A stretch of DNA of 64,000 nt from Falciphora oryzae. Taxonomy: Eukaryota; Ascomycota; Sordariomycetes; Magnaporthales; Magnaporthaceae. A program made the translations under genes and the position numbers. Where the stretch lies: contig JNVV01000061.1 in assembly GCA_000733355.1 (NCBI GenBank), positions 53,567 through 117,566 on the forward strand, written 5' to 3'. This document shows positions 54,401 to 64,000 of the stretch, in pieces. The notes beneath the pieces are model-generated. The model made no database searches. It was not told where the DNA came from and worked only from the letters and a program-made list of their open reading frames with translations. Numbering within the stretch: the stretch's first letter is position 1; every line of letters begins with the position of its first letter.

Positions 54401-57325
54401 GGGAGTGTCTATCCAGCCCCTGCGTTTGGCTATTTGGCCCCAAGATAGTGGATCCACTGTGCGGATCATAATTAGATTCGACTTTTCATGTATTTCCCAC
54501 CTAAATAATCCCTGCTCCCGAATCCCCGGATGTACCGATCAAAGCGCCACGGTCTATCGCCCAACTCCTCACCTCTCCAATTAAGATTTTCCCCCACAAC
54601 AACGCATGCACAACAACAACAACCCTCCGCACCGCCTTTTTGAAGCTATTCCCACGCACCCACGCACGCCAACAACGCTATCGCCATGGAGTTCCCTGCC
54701 ACTTACGCGACCGCCGACGAGGCCACGGCCGCCCTAAAAAGCCAGGCGCACGCTGCAGGCTACGAGATAATCCTCCGGGACAAGTACGTCGGCGCCGACG
54801 GCGTCGTTTCTCGCGTTCGATTCCGGTGCGGGAGAGGCCGTTCCGTGGCCTCCTCGGCCCTGCCCGCCACCCACAAGAATAAACGTCGGCGGACGGCGAC
54901 CAAGATGACAGGCTGCCTCTTCCGCACGAGTATCAAGCGCTTGAATACGGGCAAATGGGTCGTCGAGCCTCCGAGCGGAGATCACAACCATGATCTTGCC
55001 GATTCTCCAGCCTCGTTTTCTGCCTACCGGCGAGGCAATCTCGAAGAGCATAAGCAACGGATACTGCCTCTTTGGAGGGCCGGCGCGCGCCCTAGAGCGA
55101 TTATCGCGGCCTTGGAGGAGGAGGCAGAGGAGACAGGCCGGCCCGTTGCCTTTACCTATAAGGATCTCGTCAACTGCCTGCAGATCTATCGGCGAGAGGA
55201 GCTTAAAGGCAGAACCCCAATTGCGTGGCTTTACGACGTAATCCCCTTTTCTCCCTTTGCCATCGCTTTCCCTATTAAAATATATGCTAACCTATATATC
55301 CCAATAGCAATTAGATGATCCCGCCAACTACTTTTATCGAGATCTCCGCGACGAACAAGGCCGCGTTCTGTGCCTCTTTATCGCGCCCAAATCGGCCCTC
55401 CCTCTCTATCGATCCGCCCCCAACCTCCTCGCTCTCGATTGCACCTACAAAACGAACCGATTCAACCTTCCCCTGCTTAACATTTGCGGTATTTTGCCCT
55501 ATAAACGAAGCTTCTCTCTGGCTGCGGCGTTCGTCAACGCGGAGAAGGAAGAACAATATCGTTGGGCACTCCGGGTGCTGGGAGAGTATCTGCAAGAGGA
55601 GGACCTACCGCACCCAAAACTCGTGATCACGGATCGAGAGTTGGCCCTAATTAACGCCCTCAAACGCGACGCCGGCTTCTGTTTAGTGCCACGTATCCTT
55701 TGCCGTTGGCACGTCAACATGAACGTGCTCGCCAAGACCAAGCGCTTTTTCCCGCCCGCCCAAAGGCAGGCTGACGGCTCGATCGAGCGGCACCTTCGTT
55801 TTCAGTCGTTTTTGCAGGCGTGGAACGATCTTTTGGCCTCACCTACGGAAGCGGTTTACGAAAAGCGCTTGAGAGATTTCCAAAGGCCCGGCAAATACGC
55901 GGAGGGCGCTGTGCTTTATACCGTAAGCACGTGGCTTGATCCTTATAAGGAACAACTCGTGGGCGCTTGGGTTAACGCCCTACGGCACTACGGATACCGC
56001 ACAACCTCGATCGTTGAGTCCCTTTACGCCGGCATGAAGACCTTTATCAATAAGGCCGGCGGCGACCTGGCAACGGTCTATAAAAGGCTGCGCCTCTATT
56101 GGAGGACCCAGGCGAGTACTGTCGAGTTATTGCGAGCAACCCAGTCTAATAAGATGCCGTTTGGCTATGAAATAGTGCTATTTTCTACGGTGAGGACTCT
56201 CCTCGTGCACCAAGCCCTCCGCCTCGTCAAGACAGAAAAGTCGGCGATCCCCGATCAGCCTCGCAGTGACCGGTGGGATCTGCCACCGCCTACGCCGGGC
56301 AACGGCCCATGCGATTGCACGATCACGGCAACCCACGGCCTGCCCTGCCGCCACGTTGTTTTCCGCCACTTGCAGGAAGATCTGCCGTTGGAGATCACCC
56401 AGTTCGATCCTTTTTAGTGGTGGCACCCTCATGAGGGACAGGGAGCCAACGAGGCAAGCCCTGCTTCCTCTGACGACGAAGGACATCTATCGCCACCTCC
56501 GCCACCGCTTGGACCTATAGATCCGTTGGTTATCCGGAACAAGGGCAGGCCCAAGGGCTCGATCGCAACAGGGCCGGGGGCCAACTCAACAAGGCGGTTG
56601 CCAAGTGCCCACGAGATTGCGGGCTTCGAGGAGGCCCGGGATGCTTTGCCGCCCTCAACGGCCCCCTTTGCAGTAGGCAGGGCCCTTGTTAGCAGGGGAT
56701 CTTCCCTGGCACGCAACGAGGCCCCCACGTCGTCTGCCCCTGAACTGGGCCTGCTCAAACCCGGGCCCGAGTTACGCCCTGCTAATTTGGCAGGGCGCGC
56801 CTCCGCCGTTGACCTGATAAGGTTAAGCCGACCCCTAGCCTTAGAGGATCTCTCCCACCCCCTCGATCTCTACGAACCAGGCACGGCCGCACCACGGCGC
56901 TCAGCACGCCTTTTTGCCCGCCTCGCCGACGAGGTTGACGATGAGGTACTTGAGGCCGCGTTTTCGCAAATGACGCTTTCAGATGATGAATATGACGATA
57001 TTCCGGTGATAAACGAGGGGGATTTTGACCGTATAGTTGAAGAGGCGCTTTTACAGGCTAAATTGGGCGCTTAGGAGACCCAGGAATGCATTGTTGTTGA
57101 AGCCTTTTAGAAGATGACTTTGAGCATAAAAAGATTATTACGGCTTTTTTTATGGTGTTGAGCTTTTTTGATTTTTTACGATCCATAGGGCTGATATGAA
57201 ATACCTCCAGATCTTTCGCTATTAGGTGGAGATTTGGCAGAGGTACCGAATCCGTGTGTGGTGGCACTGTGGACCCGCAATCTTGGGGCCAAATAGCCAA
57301 ACGCAGGGGCTGGATAGACAGCCCC
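54401..57325 (+). mobile_element. MULE (Mutator-like) DNA transposon, TSD AAAATAAA
   Basis: Inverted ends of about 60 bp (54401-54460, 57266-57325) share GTCTATCCAGCCCCTGCGTT and the following GGCTATTTGGCCCCAAGAT with few mismatches. AAAATAAA is duplicated outside (54393-54400, 57326-57333). Total length is 2925 bp with one spliced transposase gene. Confidence 0.93.
54686..57074 (+). CDS. MULE transposase, one intron and one in-frame TAG
   Basis: Exon 1 (54686-55237) starts MEFPATYATADEATAALKSQ and holds a FAR1/WRKY-like zinc region (KMTGCLFRTSI, then SGDHNHD). A 70-bp intron 55238-55307 (GTAATC, TGCTAACC, CAATAG) leads to exon 2 (55308-57074) with the MULE core. LALDCTYKTN is the first Asp, LVITDRELALINAL the second, CRWHVNMNVLAK follows, and IVESLYAGMK has a Glu candidate. 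A SWIM zinc finger follows (CDCTITATHGLPCRHVVF). TAG at 56415-56417 (after FDPF, before WWHPHEG) is the only stop; the frame then stays open for 218 codons to an acidic tail. A single TGG or CAG to TAG change fits RIP. A product ending at that TAG would still have the complete catalytic core. Confidence 0.9.
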
Positions 57326-57333
57326 AAAATAAA

Positions 57334-58092
57334 TCAATCCAATCAGATCAATTCATTATCGTTACGCTGTGCAACAGCGTCGCAGCCCAGCTCGACATCA
57401 GTCTTGACAGAAGGCTGCACCGCCTCTGAATTTGGGGCGCCCCCTGTGGGGATCAATGATGGTGGCCACATGCATCTCGACCGACCGCCAGCAGAACCCG
57501 ACACGCCGTGAATGAATGGCCGCCATCCAAACAAGTGACCCTTACCCGATAGCTTCTACTGGCGATTCTTTGAGGCGGCAGGGCAGAGGCGGGGATGCCG
57601 ATCTGGGCCCGGCGGCGGCATTGGCCGACCAGTGGGCGCATGGTGCCGGCAAACGTGATTCCTTGATCGGTGTCTTCTGTCTGTCTCTCCGTCGCGAAGG
57701 ATTTCCTGTCGAACTTCAGATCTAGATTGTGCACGGGCCTTTCCCCGCCTTCATCATCGTCCAGGCGGCGTTTTTTCGCGCGTCTTTGCGTTGTTTGGCT
57801 TGCACCTTGGCCACGCAATATCGGTAGTGGCCGCGTGGTTTCGAGAATCGGTTGACTCGGGTTCATGGATGACTGTTTAGGAATAATTTTGGCGATCTCA
57901 CGATGTTGTGGACGACTGAATTGATTGCCAACCGCGAGGTAAACTGTTCATTTATGAAATACTTCAAGCCCTGGCCCCTCAATCCTTCCCCTTTTTTTTA
58001 CTCTCTTTTTCGTTCATTTCGTCCTGGCTCGGACAGCCGTATTCTATCTAATTGCAAAATTACTGACAGACAAGCACGCCCGTTTCAGCGTC
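57334..58092. other. Spacer with possible N-terminal fragment on the minus strand
   Basis: From 57866 the minus strand reads MNPSQPILETTRPLPILRGQ, then AKKRRLDDDEGGERPVHNLD and LKFDRKSFATERQ. It is coding-like, basic and with a likely nuclear-localisation stretch, but loses sense beyond about 57650. Too short to classify; maybe the first exon of a truncated gene. Confidence 0.25.
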
Positions 58093-61000
58093 TCACTCTT
58101 CGGCCCTGGCAGCAAGCGCAGCCACGACACCACCATCCTTCAGCACGACCTGCACCAACTTAACGACCGCCTTCAGGTTTTCGGGATAGAGAGCGCCTTT
58201 CGAAAACACGCCAAACATGCCTTCCTCCTTGAGCGGCTGCGGTGCCTTGTTTCGAATTTCGACGGGAAGCCCCTCGCGAAGCTTGTTGTACATGGTACAC
58301 GGCTTCTCTTCCTCTTCCGCACGTTCATTGGGAGAGAGATTCATCCTCCGACACATCTCCTCGCGCACGGTGCGGATAACGTCAAGCAGGATCTTGGCGT
58401 CCAGCGCCGCCCCCTTGCCCTTGCCCTTAACCTCACGCACGAGGATCAGGGCGTTTCTGGCCGTGGCCAGCTGGATTAGCTGTTCGGAAGGGGCACCGCG
58501 TGCGCGTGCGGTCTGGATCAGCGTATCAATGTAGCTGATGAGACTGGTAGGGTCGTGGAGCAGCGCCGTACTCGTGAGCTCTTCGCTCAGCTTGGCCAGG
58601 TAGAGGATGTCATTTCGCAGACCCTCTTGGAGGTCGAGGTAGATGTCCATAGTGGTGATGAGGGCGCCCTCGAGCGTATTATTATTCGAATTCCAGCGCT
58701 TAATCAAGTCTTCGGGCACCACCCATCTGGAATGCTTTTCGGTGGTGATAATAAATTTGGCGTTTTTGTGCTTGTGCCATTCGCAGTGTCCTGGGCATTC
58801 GTCGCATTTGCCGTTCGTCATGGCACTGCATCTGGACTTATCTTCGTCGTTACCGAATGCGCAGATCTCGTGGCACGTAAAGTTGCACGTAATGCAGAGC
58901 GTAGTCGCCTCGCCTTCTGGTAAGGGCTTCTGGACCGCCCTATCCTCGATCACCTCGATCTTTTCGCCAGGGGCGGCTCCGACGGCGTTGGCGATGGCGC
59001 CAAGGGAAAGAATAAGGTTCTGGGCGCCGTTGGCGGTGCGGAGGACCTTCTTCTCGGCGAGCTCGCATTTTTGCTCGAGCCGGATCCGGTTTTGAGTTAC
59101 TTCGGCGCTGTTTTTCGTCGATACGGCCGGCAAGCGCAGAAGCATCTGCATGATTTGGTATTGGCCCCTGACCGATTGGAGCCAACCCTCGCGGACCATA
59201 ATATCGTTTTGGCCGATATCCAGTTCGACGGTAAATGCACCATTGTTTACGAAAACCTCGCCGTTATTAACCGGCCATCCGAGCTTGGTTAAAGCGGCGC
59301 GGGCGAGCGGGGTTCCGGCGTCGCTAAAGGTGTAAATGGTACGCAAACAGCTGCGGATATTTTTGGCGAAAAGTGAAAAGACGTATGTTGATACGGGGCT
59401 GAGGAGCGTAGTGCGCGCCTCGTTGGCGCGGCAGGTGAAGATGATGGAGTTAACGTGGTTAACCGTTTTGAAAAATTCGGACATGGCCGCTGTAACGAAA
59501 GCGTCGCGCTCAATGCCCCGAGAGTCGCCGTAGCCGGGTGTGTCGACGACGAGCAGCGTTTTGCCCTGGAAAATGGGCGAAAGCGGTCGGATGCGGAAGC
59601 AGGTGACCATTTGCGTTACCGACCCGGACTGCTGGGCACCGCGGTCGTCAATGACCAGGATGCGCGCCGGGTCGTCGACTTCGCCACCGAGCAGGTACGA
59701 AATAAAAGCGTTGATCTCGGTGCTCTTGCCGTGGCCGCTGGAGCCCGCAAACACGACCACCACGGTTTTATTTGGGTCTTCAACGGGCGCAGCTTTAACT
59801 TCGGGTTTGAAATCGACGGCGACGTCGACGATACGGACGGCGACTTCCTTTAGGAACCGTTTATCCATGCTGTAACTCCGGGCTACTTCGGTAAGACCCA
59901 GAAAGAGTGTCTTTTTGCCGCTACCACTGCCGGGAGCGTGCAGGTCCCATGGCTTCAGGTTCTTCTCAGTACGCACTTTCGAAAGCGTGCCCTTGTTTTT
60001 GCTGAAGAAATCGATCATCTCGGAAGCCACCGATGGCAGTTTGGCCGTGCGGCCCACGACAGTGGTGCTCCATGCCGACGCTCCTACGATTGTTTGGACG
60101 CTAAGTGCCACTTCGTAGTCGCAATCGTCCGACAGCGAGTCAAGTACTACCTTTGTTTCGGAAGCGGCGCGGTTGATTTCGGTGGTGTGCTCGATTTCGT
60201 TTGCCCGAGGGAACGCGCCGTCCTTCGAGGGGTTAAGTCGGCGGCGGTATTTGATGGTAAAGCCTGTCGTCGGCACGGCCAGCTCCTCGAGTTTCTCGCG
60301 CTCCTGAAGCCAAGTCACAGTGATTGTTTGGTTACGGACGGTCAGCTTTGGGCCCGTGGGAGCCTTGGGGAGCAATCCGGTAACGATAAGAAATTTGCCC
60401 TTGTTGTCCAGCACGATATCCCCGATGCTGGTTTTGGTTTTCGTTTTTTTTCCCGGACGAAATGCCTTGTCGATATTCGCCACTCCGAAAGCGACGGTGG
60501 CGCCTGGAGCTGCCAACAAGCGCTGCTGGCATAGAGCCGCGCAAGATTGCTTTACTGTGATGACGGTTTGTTGGTCTTCAAACCACTCTTCTTCCTCGCC
60601 GCCCGAGTCGTCGTTTTCAGCGTCGTCCTCCTCGCTCTCAGCAGCGCCAGCACCAGTCTTCGAAGACCAGGACTCGATGCTCGCTTGGAGTGGGTGCTTG
60701 TCACGCCCAATCGAGGGACCTCCGAACGATAACAGCAGTCTTGGCGCTCCGCCGGTCATCGGCCGCGGCGCAGGCAGGCCGAGGTGATTTTCGAAGTTGC
60801 ACTCTAGCAGCTTAGCGACCGATGCGCGAAGAATACTAGCTTCGGTGTGCTTCCTGACGACAAAATCTTCGGCAAACGTGGTACACTGCTCGAAGAGGGC
60901 GACAGCCGCTAGGAGTTCGGTGCTCTTGGCATCCTCATCCGTCCTGCCACCTTGCAGTTCGGGCAGAAGGCGGGCGGCGTTCTCTCTAATCTCGGCCTCA

Positions 61001-63126
61001 GCTGCAGAAAAGGCAGCCTGGAGGTTCAAAATCTGACGCTTTATCGCAGGGAACTGCTTTTGGAACACGTCTTGCTCCACCAGGCTCCTCAGCTTGAGGC
61101 CTGCCGTGGTGCCGGCCTCGAGTGCTGCAGCCGCTTTGGTGTCTAGGTGGGCGTGGTGGCTTTTTAACGGCGTCCTTGAAGAAGCGGCGCCGTGACTGTC
61201 GCCTTGTTCGTCAACGCCCATTCCGGCACCCGGTCGCGATTGCGCAGTCTGCGCAGCCTTCTTCTGGTGGTTTGGCGACAATATATTGGATGAAGCTGTA
61301 CCGTGGCCGCCGCCATGATCGTCAACGCCGACGCCCATAGCTTTTAGAAAAGCGGTGCCGTAACCGCCACTTTGCTTGTCGGCATCGCCGCTGCTGCGTA
61401 ACCATAGGGTCGGAAAAGCGGTACCCTGGCCGCCGCCATGACCGTTAACACCGACGCCTAGAGCTTTTAGAATAGCGGTGCCGTAACCGCCACTTTGCTT
61501 GTCGGCACCGCCGCCGCGGCGTAACCCCAGGGTCGAAAAAACGGTGCCGTAGTCGCCGTTTTGCTTGTCAGCGTCGACGCCGGAAACCCCCTGGTGGCTT
61601 TTCAAGGAAGGGGTTGAAAACGCGGTGGCATTACGGCCACCACCTCGCGCGCTAGGGTTGGGCCCTGAATCCGGTTGTCGTTGTGCAGCTTCTCGGTGGC
61701 TCTCCTCCGGTGCAGTTGAAGAAGCGGTGCCGTTACCGCCGCCGCCGCCTCGCGCGTAGGGGTCGGCTCCGGAGTTTAACGGCTGTCGCGCAACTCTTTC
61801 GTAGCCTCCCTTCGATGTAGCTGGAAAAACGTTGCCGTTGCTGCCGCTTCGCGCGTTGGTACCAGCCCCTGAGGTTAGCGGCGAGGGAGCCGAAGACGCG
61901 ATGCCGTTGCCGCCGCCGCCTCGCGCGTGAAGGTCAGCTCCGGGGTTGAACGGCGAAGTAGTTGAAGAAGCGGAGCCTTTGCTGCCGCCACCTTGTGCGC
62001 TGGGATCAGTTCCAGAGTCCGGTGGCAGTCGAATACCCTGTTCGACTCGTTCGACTGTGTAGCCGCCGCGAGCAGGTGAGTACCTATCCAGCGTATGCCA
62101 GAGTTTAGACCTTAGTTACATACCTGCACCAAGAACCTCTCCGATCCTCTTTTCTGCCTCAACCTGGCTGGGCACGATCTGGCACAAAAGGTCCTTCGCA
62201 TACGCTGCCGCCATCATAGCGGCAAAGCCTTGCCATTCCTTATTCTTGTGCGTGTCCGAATAGTCGCAGATGCCCCGGATGACGAGGCAAGGGAAGTTGT
62301 TCATCAGGCCGGCCGCTTCCATCTCGAAACAAAGGACACGCTTTTCCGATACCATCTCGTCACGAATTACGGCGTCTTTCATCAGCTGGTTGGCGCTGGC
62401 GATCAATCCGTAGTGGATAACGGCGAAGTCTTCCCCATCCTCCGGCTCTTCCCGTTCTGGCCGGGGGACCAAATATCTCGGAACATCGCCGCAGAGAGCC
62501 TGGCAACTCATACCATCGTTTGTATGTACAAACTTGGGCATATACAGCCTGTCACTCGTGGGAGGTGGACGGGAGTATTTCGCAAGCATTTCTCGCCTTT
62601 TCCCTTTTAACAGCTCGGCGATTAGGGATTCGTACCGATGGCCGTCGGCTTCGTGTTGGGCTTTCAAGTCGCCCACTGCCGTCCGGAGAGCCGCTGGCGG
62701 CTTGTCCAGATGCCCTGTGGGGGCAAAACGCCGATTCTGAATCGATTTTCCAAAGTCGTACTGGAACACGCCGCCTTCACCATTGCCGGGACTGCTGACC
62801 ACAATATCCCCGAGACGCATGTTGTTCTCTTTGCTCGGCGCGCCGCCTCCGATGCCAACCATCAAGCCGAAGCGGATGTTGGGGAAACTGCGCAGCATAT
62901 TTGTGGCCACGACGGCCGCCATCGTGGTTCCGTACTCTCCTTCGGGCAGGCAGGCCATGACGACGTAGTGACGCCCGATCTTGCCCAAGCTGTAAGAATT
63001 GGTGTCGTGCGGGGCGAGCATCTCAGGGCGGCAGGGCTTTGTGTCAAGGAAAAGCTTGGCAGCGACGAGCTCGGTAGGAATAGCCGAGATCCAGCCGACG
63101 GTATAAATGTTGTTGGAGTCCGACAT
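58093..63126 (-). CDS. PNP_UDP - Gly-rich repeat - FN3 - GTPase receptor-like giant protein
   Basis: Exon 1 (63126-62124) starts MSDSNNIYTVGWISAIPTEL in a good context (CCCACCATG) and is a complete PNP_UDP domain (FGLMVGIGGGAPS, VLCFEMEAAGLMNNFPCLVI, CDYSDTHKNKEWQGFA). A 69-bp intron (62055-62123; GTATGT...CACAG) keeps the frame into exon 2 (62054-58093). In all about 1654 residues. After the PNP come about 300 residues of Gly-rich repeats, a helical acidic region, a FN3-like part (about 910-1010: TVTWLQEREKLEEL, YEVALSVQTIVGASAWS), a P-loop GTPase (VVFAGSSGHGKST about 1106; LLVVDTPGYGDSRG about 1175) and a Cys/His module (LCITCNFTCHEICAFG, CDECPGHCEWHKH, about 1390), then a helical tail. PNP heads are usual in fungal NLRs; here a septin/AIG1-like GTPase takes the NACHT place. 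Ligand unknown. Confidence 0.8.
61150..62054 (-). repeat. Coding glycine-rich repeat region
   Basis: Within the giant gene, about ten degenerate units of 25-35 residues carry a core such as GGGGNGTASS, SGGYGTAFLKA, GGGHGTASS or GGGQGTAF, spaced by Pro/Ser- or Lys/His-containing linkers (LKSHQGVSG, DPYARGG). At the DNA level, units around 61310-61560 are close copies. It links the PNP head to the GTPase half. Confidence 0.8.
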
Positions 63127-63291
63127 GGTGGGCAGTCGATGGTAGAAAAGAGTATGCGCAGGAAAGATATGCAAAAAAAAAGGTAGTGGATGAGGCTTCG
63201 CAGGCAACGGGAGGATGAGCAAGAAAGATGGAAAGATATGCAGGCAAGCTGAGGCAAGGCAGAAGTAGGGCTGGCTGTCTGGGTTGGGAAA

Positions 63292-63339
63292 GGAGTTTGC
63301 ACATATGCAGGGAGGAGAGTCTCTTTATATGCAAACTCC
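63292..63339. promoter_or_regulatory. TATA-like box within a 10-bp inverted repeat
   Basis: About 170-210 bp upstream of the giant gene's ATG the minus strand has ATATAAAG (63323-63330). GGAGTTTGCA (63292-63301) and TGCAAACTCC (63330-63339) form a perfect inverted repeat around it. This is the likely core promoter; a dimeric regulator binding the repeat is a guess. Confidence 0.45.
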
Positions 63340-63601
63340 TGCCCCTTCAGCTTTCCTTTTTTGGGCGCTGGCATCGACTAATCCTCCAGGAGTTGCGCTC
63401 AACTATAGAGGAGTCCTGCTTCATTCTGTAGAAATGACCCTGACATGTGCGTTTTGCCAATCGCATGCCATAGAACCCCCAGCCTGCTGCAGGCCATTGG
63501 ATGGCTGGATGGGACAAGCCCTCCATGCCACCCCGGCAAACTCGTGTGGATGGGGGGCAACTCGAGGGAGGAACTGAGGTCGGGCCTCCGGCTCAGTAGC
63601 C

Positions 63602-63880
63602 AGGTCGGGCGCGCTCGACCTAGTTGGTGAAGAGCATTTGAACACGTCGACGGCCGGTCGTGGTCTGGACGGAAGTCCATGTCCGCATGACACGGGAAGG
63701 GCAGGTCGGGCGCGCGCCCGACCCTAGATAGTTGGCGAAAAGCATTTGAACACGTCGGCGGCCGGCCGTGGTCTGGGCGGAAGTCCATGTCCGCATGACA
63801 CAGGAAGGGCAGGTCGGGCGCGCGCCCGACCCTAGATGGCGGAAAGCATCGGAACACGTCGACGGCCGGCCGTGATGCAG
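63602..63880. repeat. Minisatellite, about 100-108 bp unit
   Basis: Units beginning AGGTCGGGCGCGC at 63602, 63703 and 63811 share AGCATTTGAACACGTCG and GGAAGTCCATGTCCGCATGA. Two full units and a partial third. Each contains the palindrome GGTCGGGCGCGCGCCCGACC (in the first unit altered). Confidence 0.85.
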
Positions 63881-64000
63881 CTCGTCGGGCAGGAGTCAAC
63901 AGCCGCCTCCTCGCCCGACCATGCCGTACCCCGCGATGGAGTGGTCGTGCGGGGTCCGGGGCGACAGGAGGGCCCAGCGCGTGCTCCAGATCGGGCAGGA

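Noticed and set aside
62055..62123. Shorter intron ending at GGATAG (40 bp) between PNP and GTPase exons
   Set aside because: It would be unusually short and puts exon 2 out of frame, leading to an early stop; the CACAG acceptor gives 69 bp and an open frame.
1..64000. CRISPR arrays, bacterial operons, tRNA or rRNA genes
   Set aside because: Introns, RIP and gene families show this is fungal nuclear DNA; I saw no tRNA A/B-box arrangement or rRNA-like segment I could defend.

Overview
ORGANISM. The window is nuclear DNA of a filamentous ascomycete (Pezizomycotina). Introns are short (about 50-77 bp) with GTRNGT donors and CTAAC-type branch sites. Several transposons carry RIP-like decay (CpA to TpA on either strand, so CAG, CAA and TGG became TAG or TAA). 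Gene families are typically fungal: PNP_UDP/NACHT receptors, an OTT_1508-type deaminase, Fot1/pogo, MULE and fungal Copia/Gypsy lineages. I do not name a species. LEFT THIRD (1-26.9 kb) is a transposon nest. A decayed Fot1/pogo element (about 370-1975) and a broken subtilase (3561-4290) precede a 22.5-kb nested DNA transposon at 4354-26869, bounded by inverted termini and a 6-bp GGTGGG duplication. About 5.3 kb of that is the ancestral element: a four-exon Cys-rich gene, an HTH plus rve-type integrase gene, and a convergent zinc-ribbon gene. The rest came in later: a solo Gypsy LTR (TSD ATATA), a full-length Copia (TSD CTACA) inside codon 21 of the integrase gene, a full-length Ty3/Gypsy chromovirus (TSD GTTAC) inside the zinc-ribbon gene, and an intact-looking piggyBac inside the right terminal repeat. 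MIDDLE (27-46.8 kb) holds a PNP_UDP-NACHT-ankyrin receptor gene broken by one frameshift, frameshifted kinase-like pseudogenes, a chromodomain remnant, an intact three-module kinase/HAD/UPRT gene, a C2H2 zinc-finger gene with an in-frame TAG, an intact OTT_1508-type deaminase gene, a Gypsy integrase remnant beside a STAND N-terminal fragment, and two inverted membrane-protein fragments. COPPER BLOCK (47-53.1 kb) has a P1B copper ATPase, an ATX1-like chaperone divergent from it, and a Ctr copper transporter: import, shuttle and export together. RIGHT END (54.4-63.9 kb) has a MULE with clear TIRs and TSD and a single in-frame TAG. Then comes a very large minus-strand gene that I join across one 69-bp intron: an N-terminal PNP_UDP domain, about 300 residues of glycine-rich repeats, a FN3-like segment, a P-loop GTPase and a Cys-rich module (about 1654 residues). 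This looks like an immune-receptor-like protein with a GTPase where NACHT normally sits and is my main candidate for an undescribed system. A 100-bp minisatellite closes the window.
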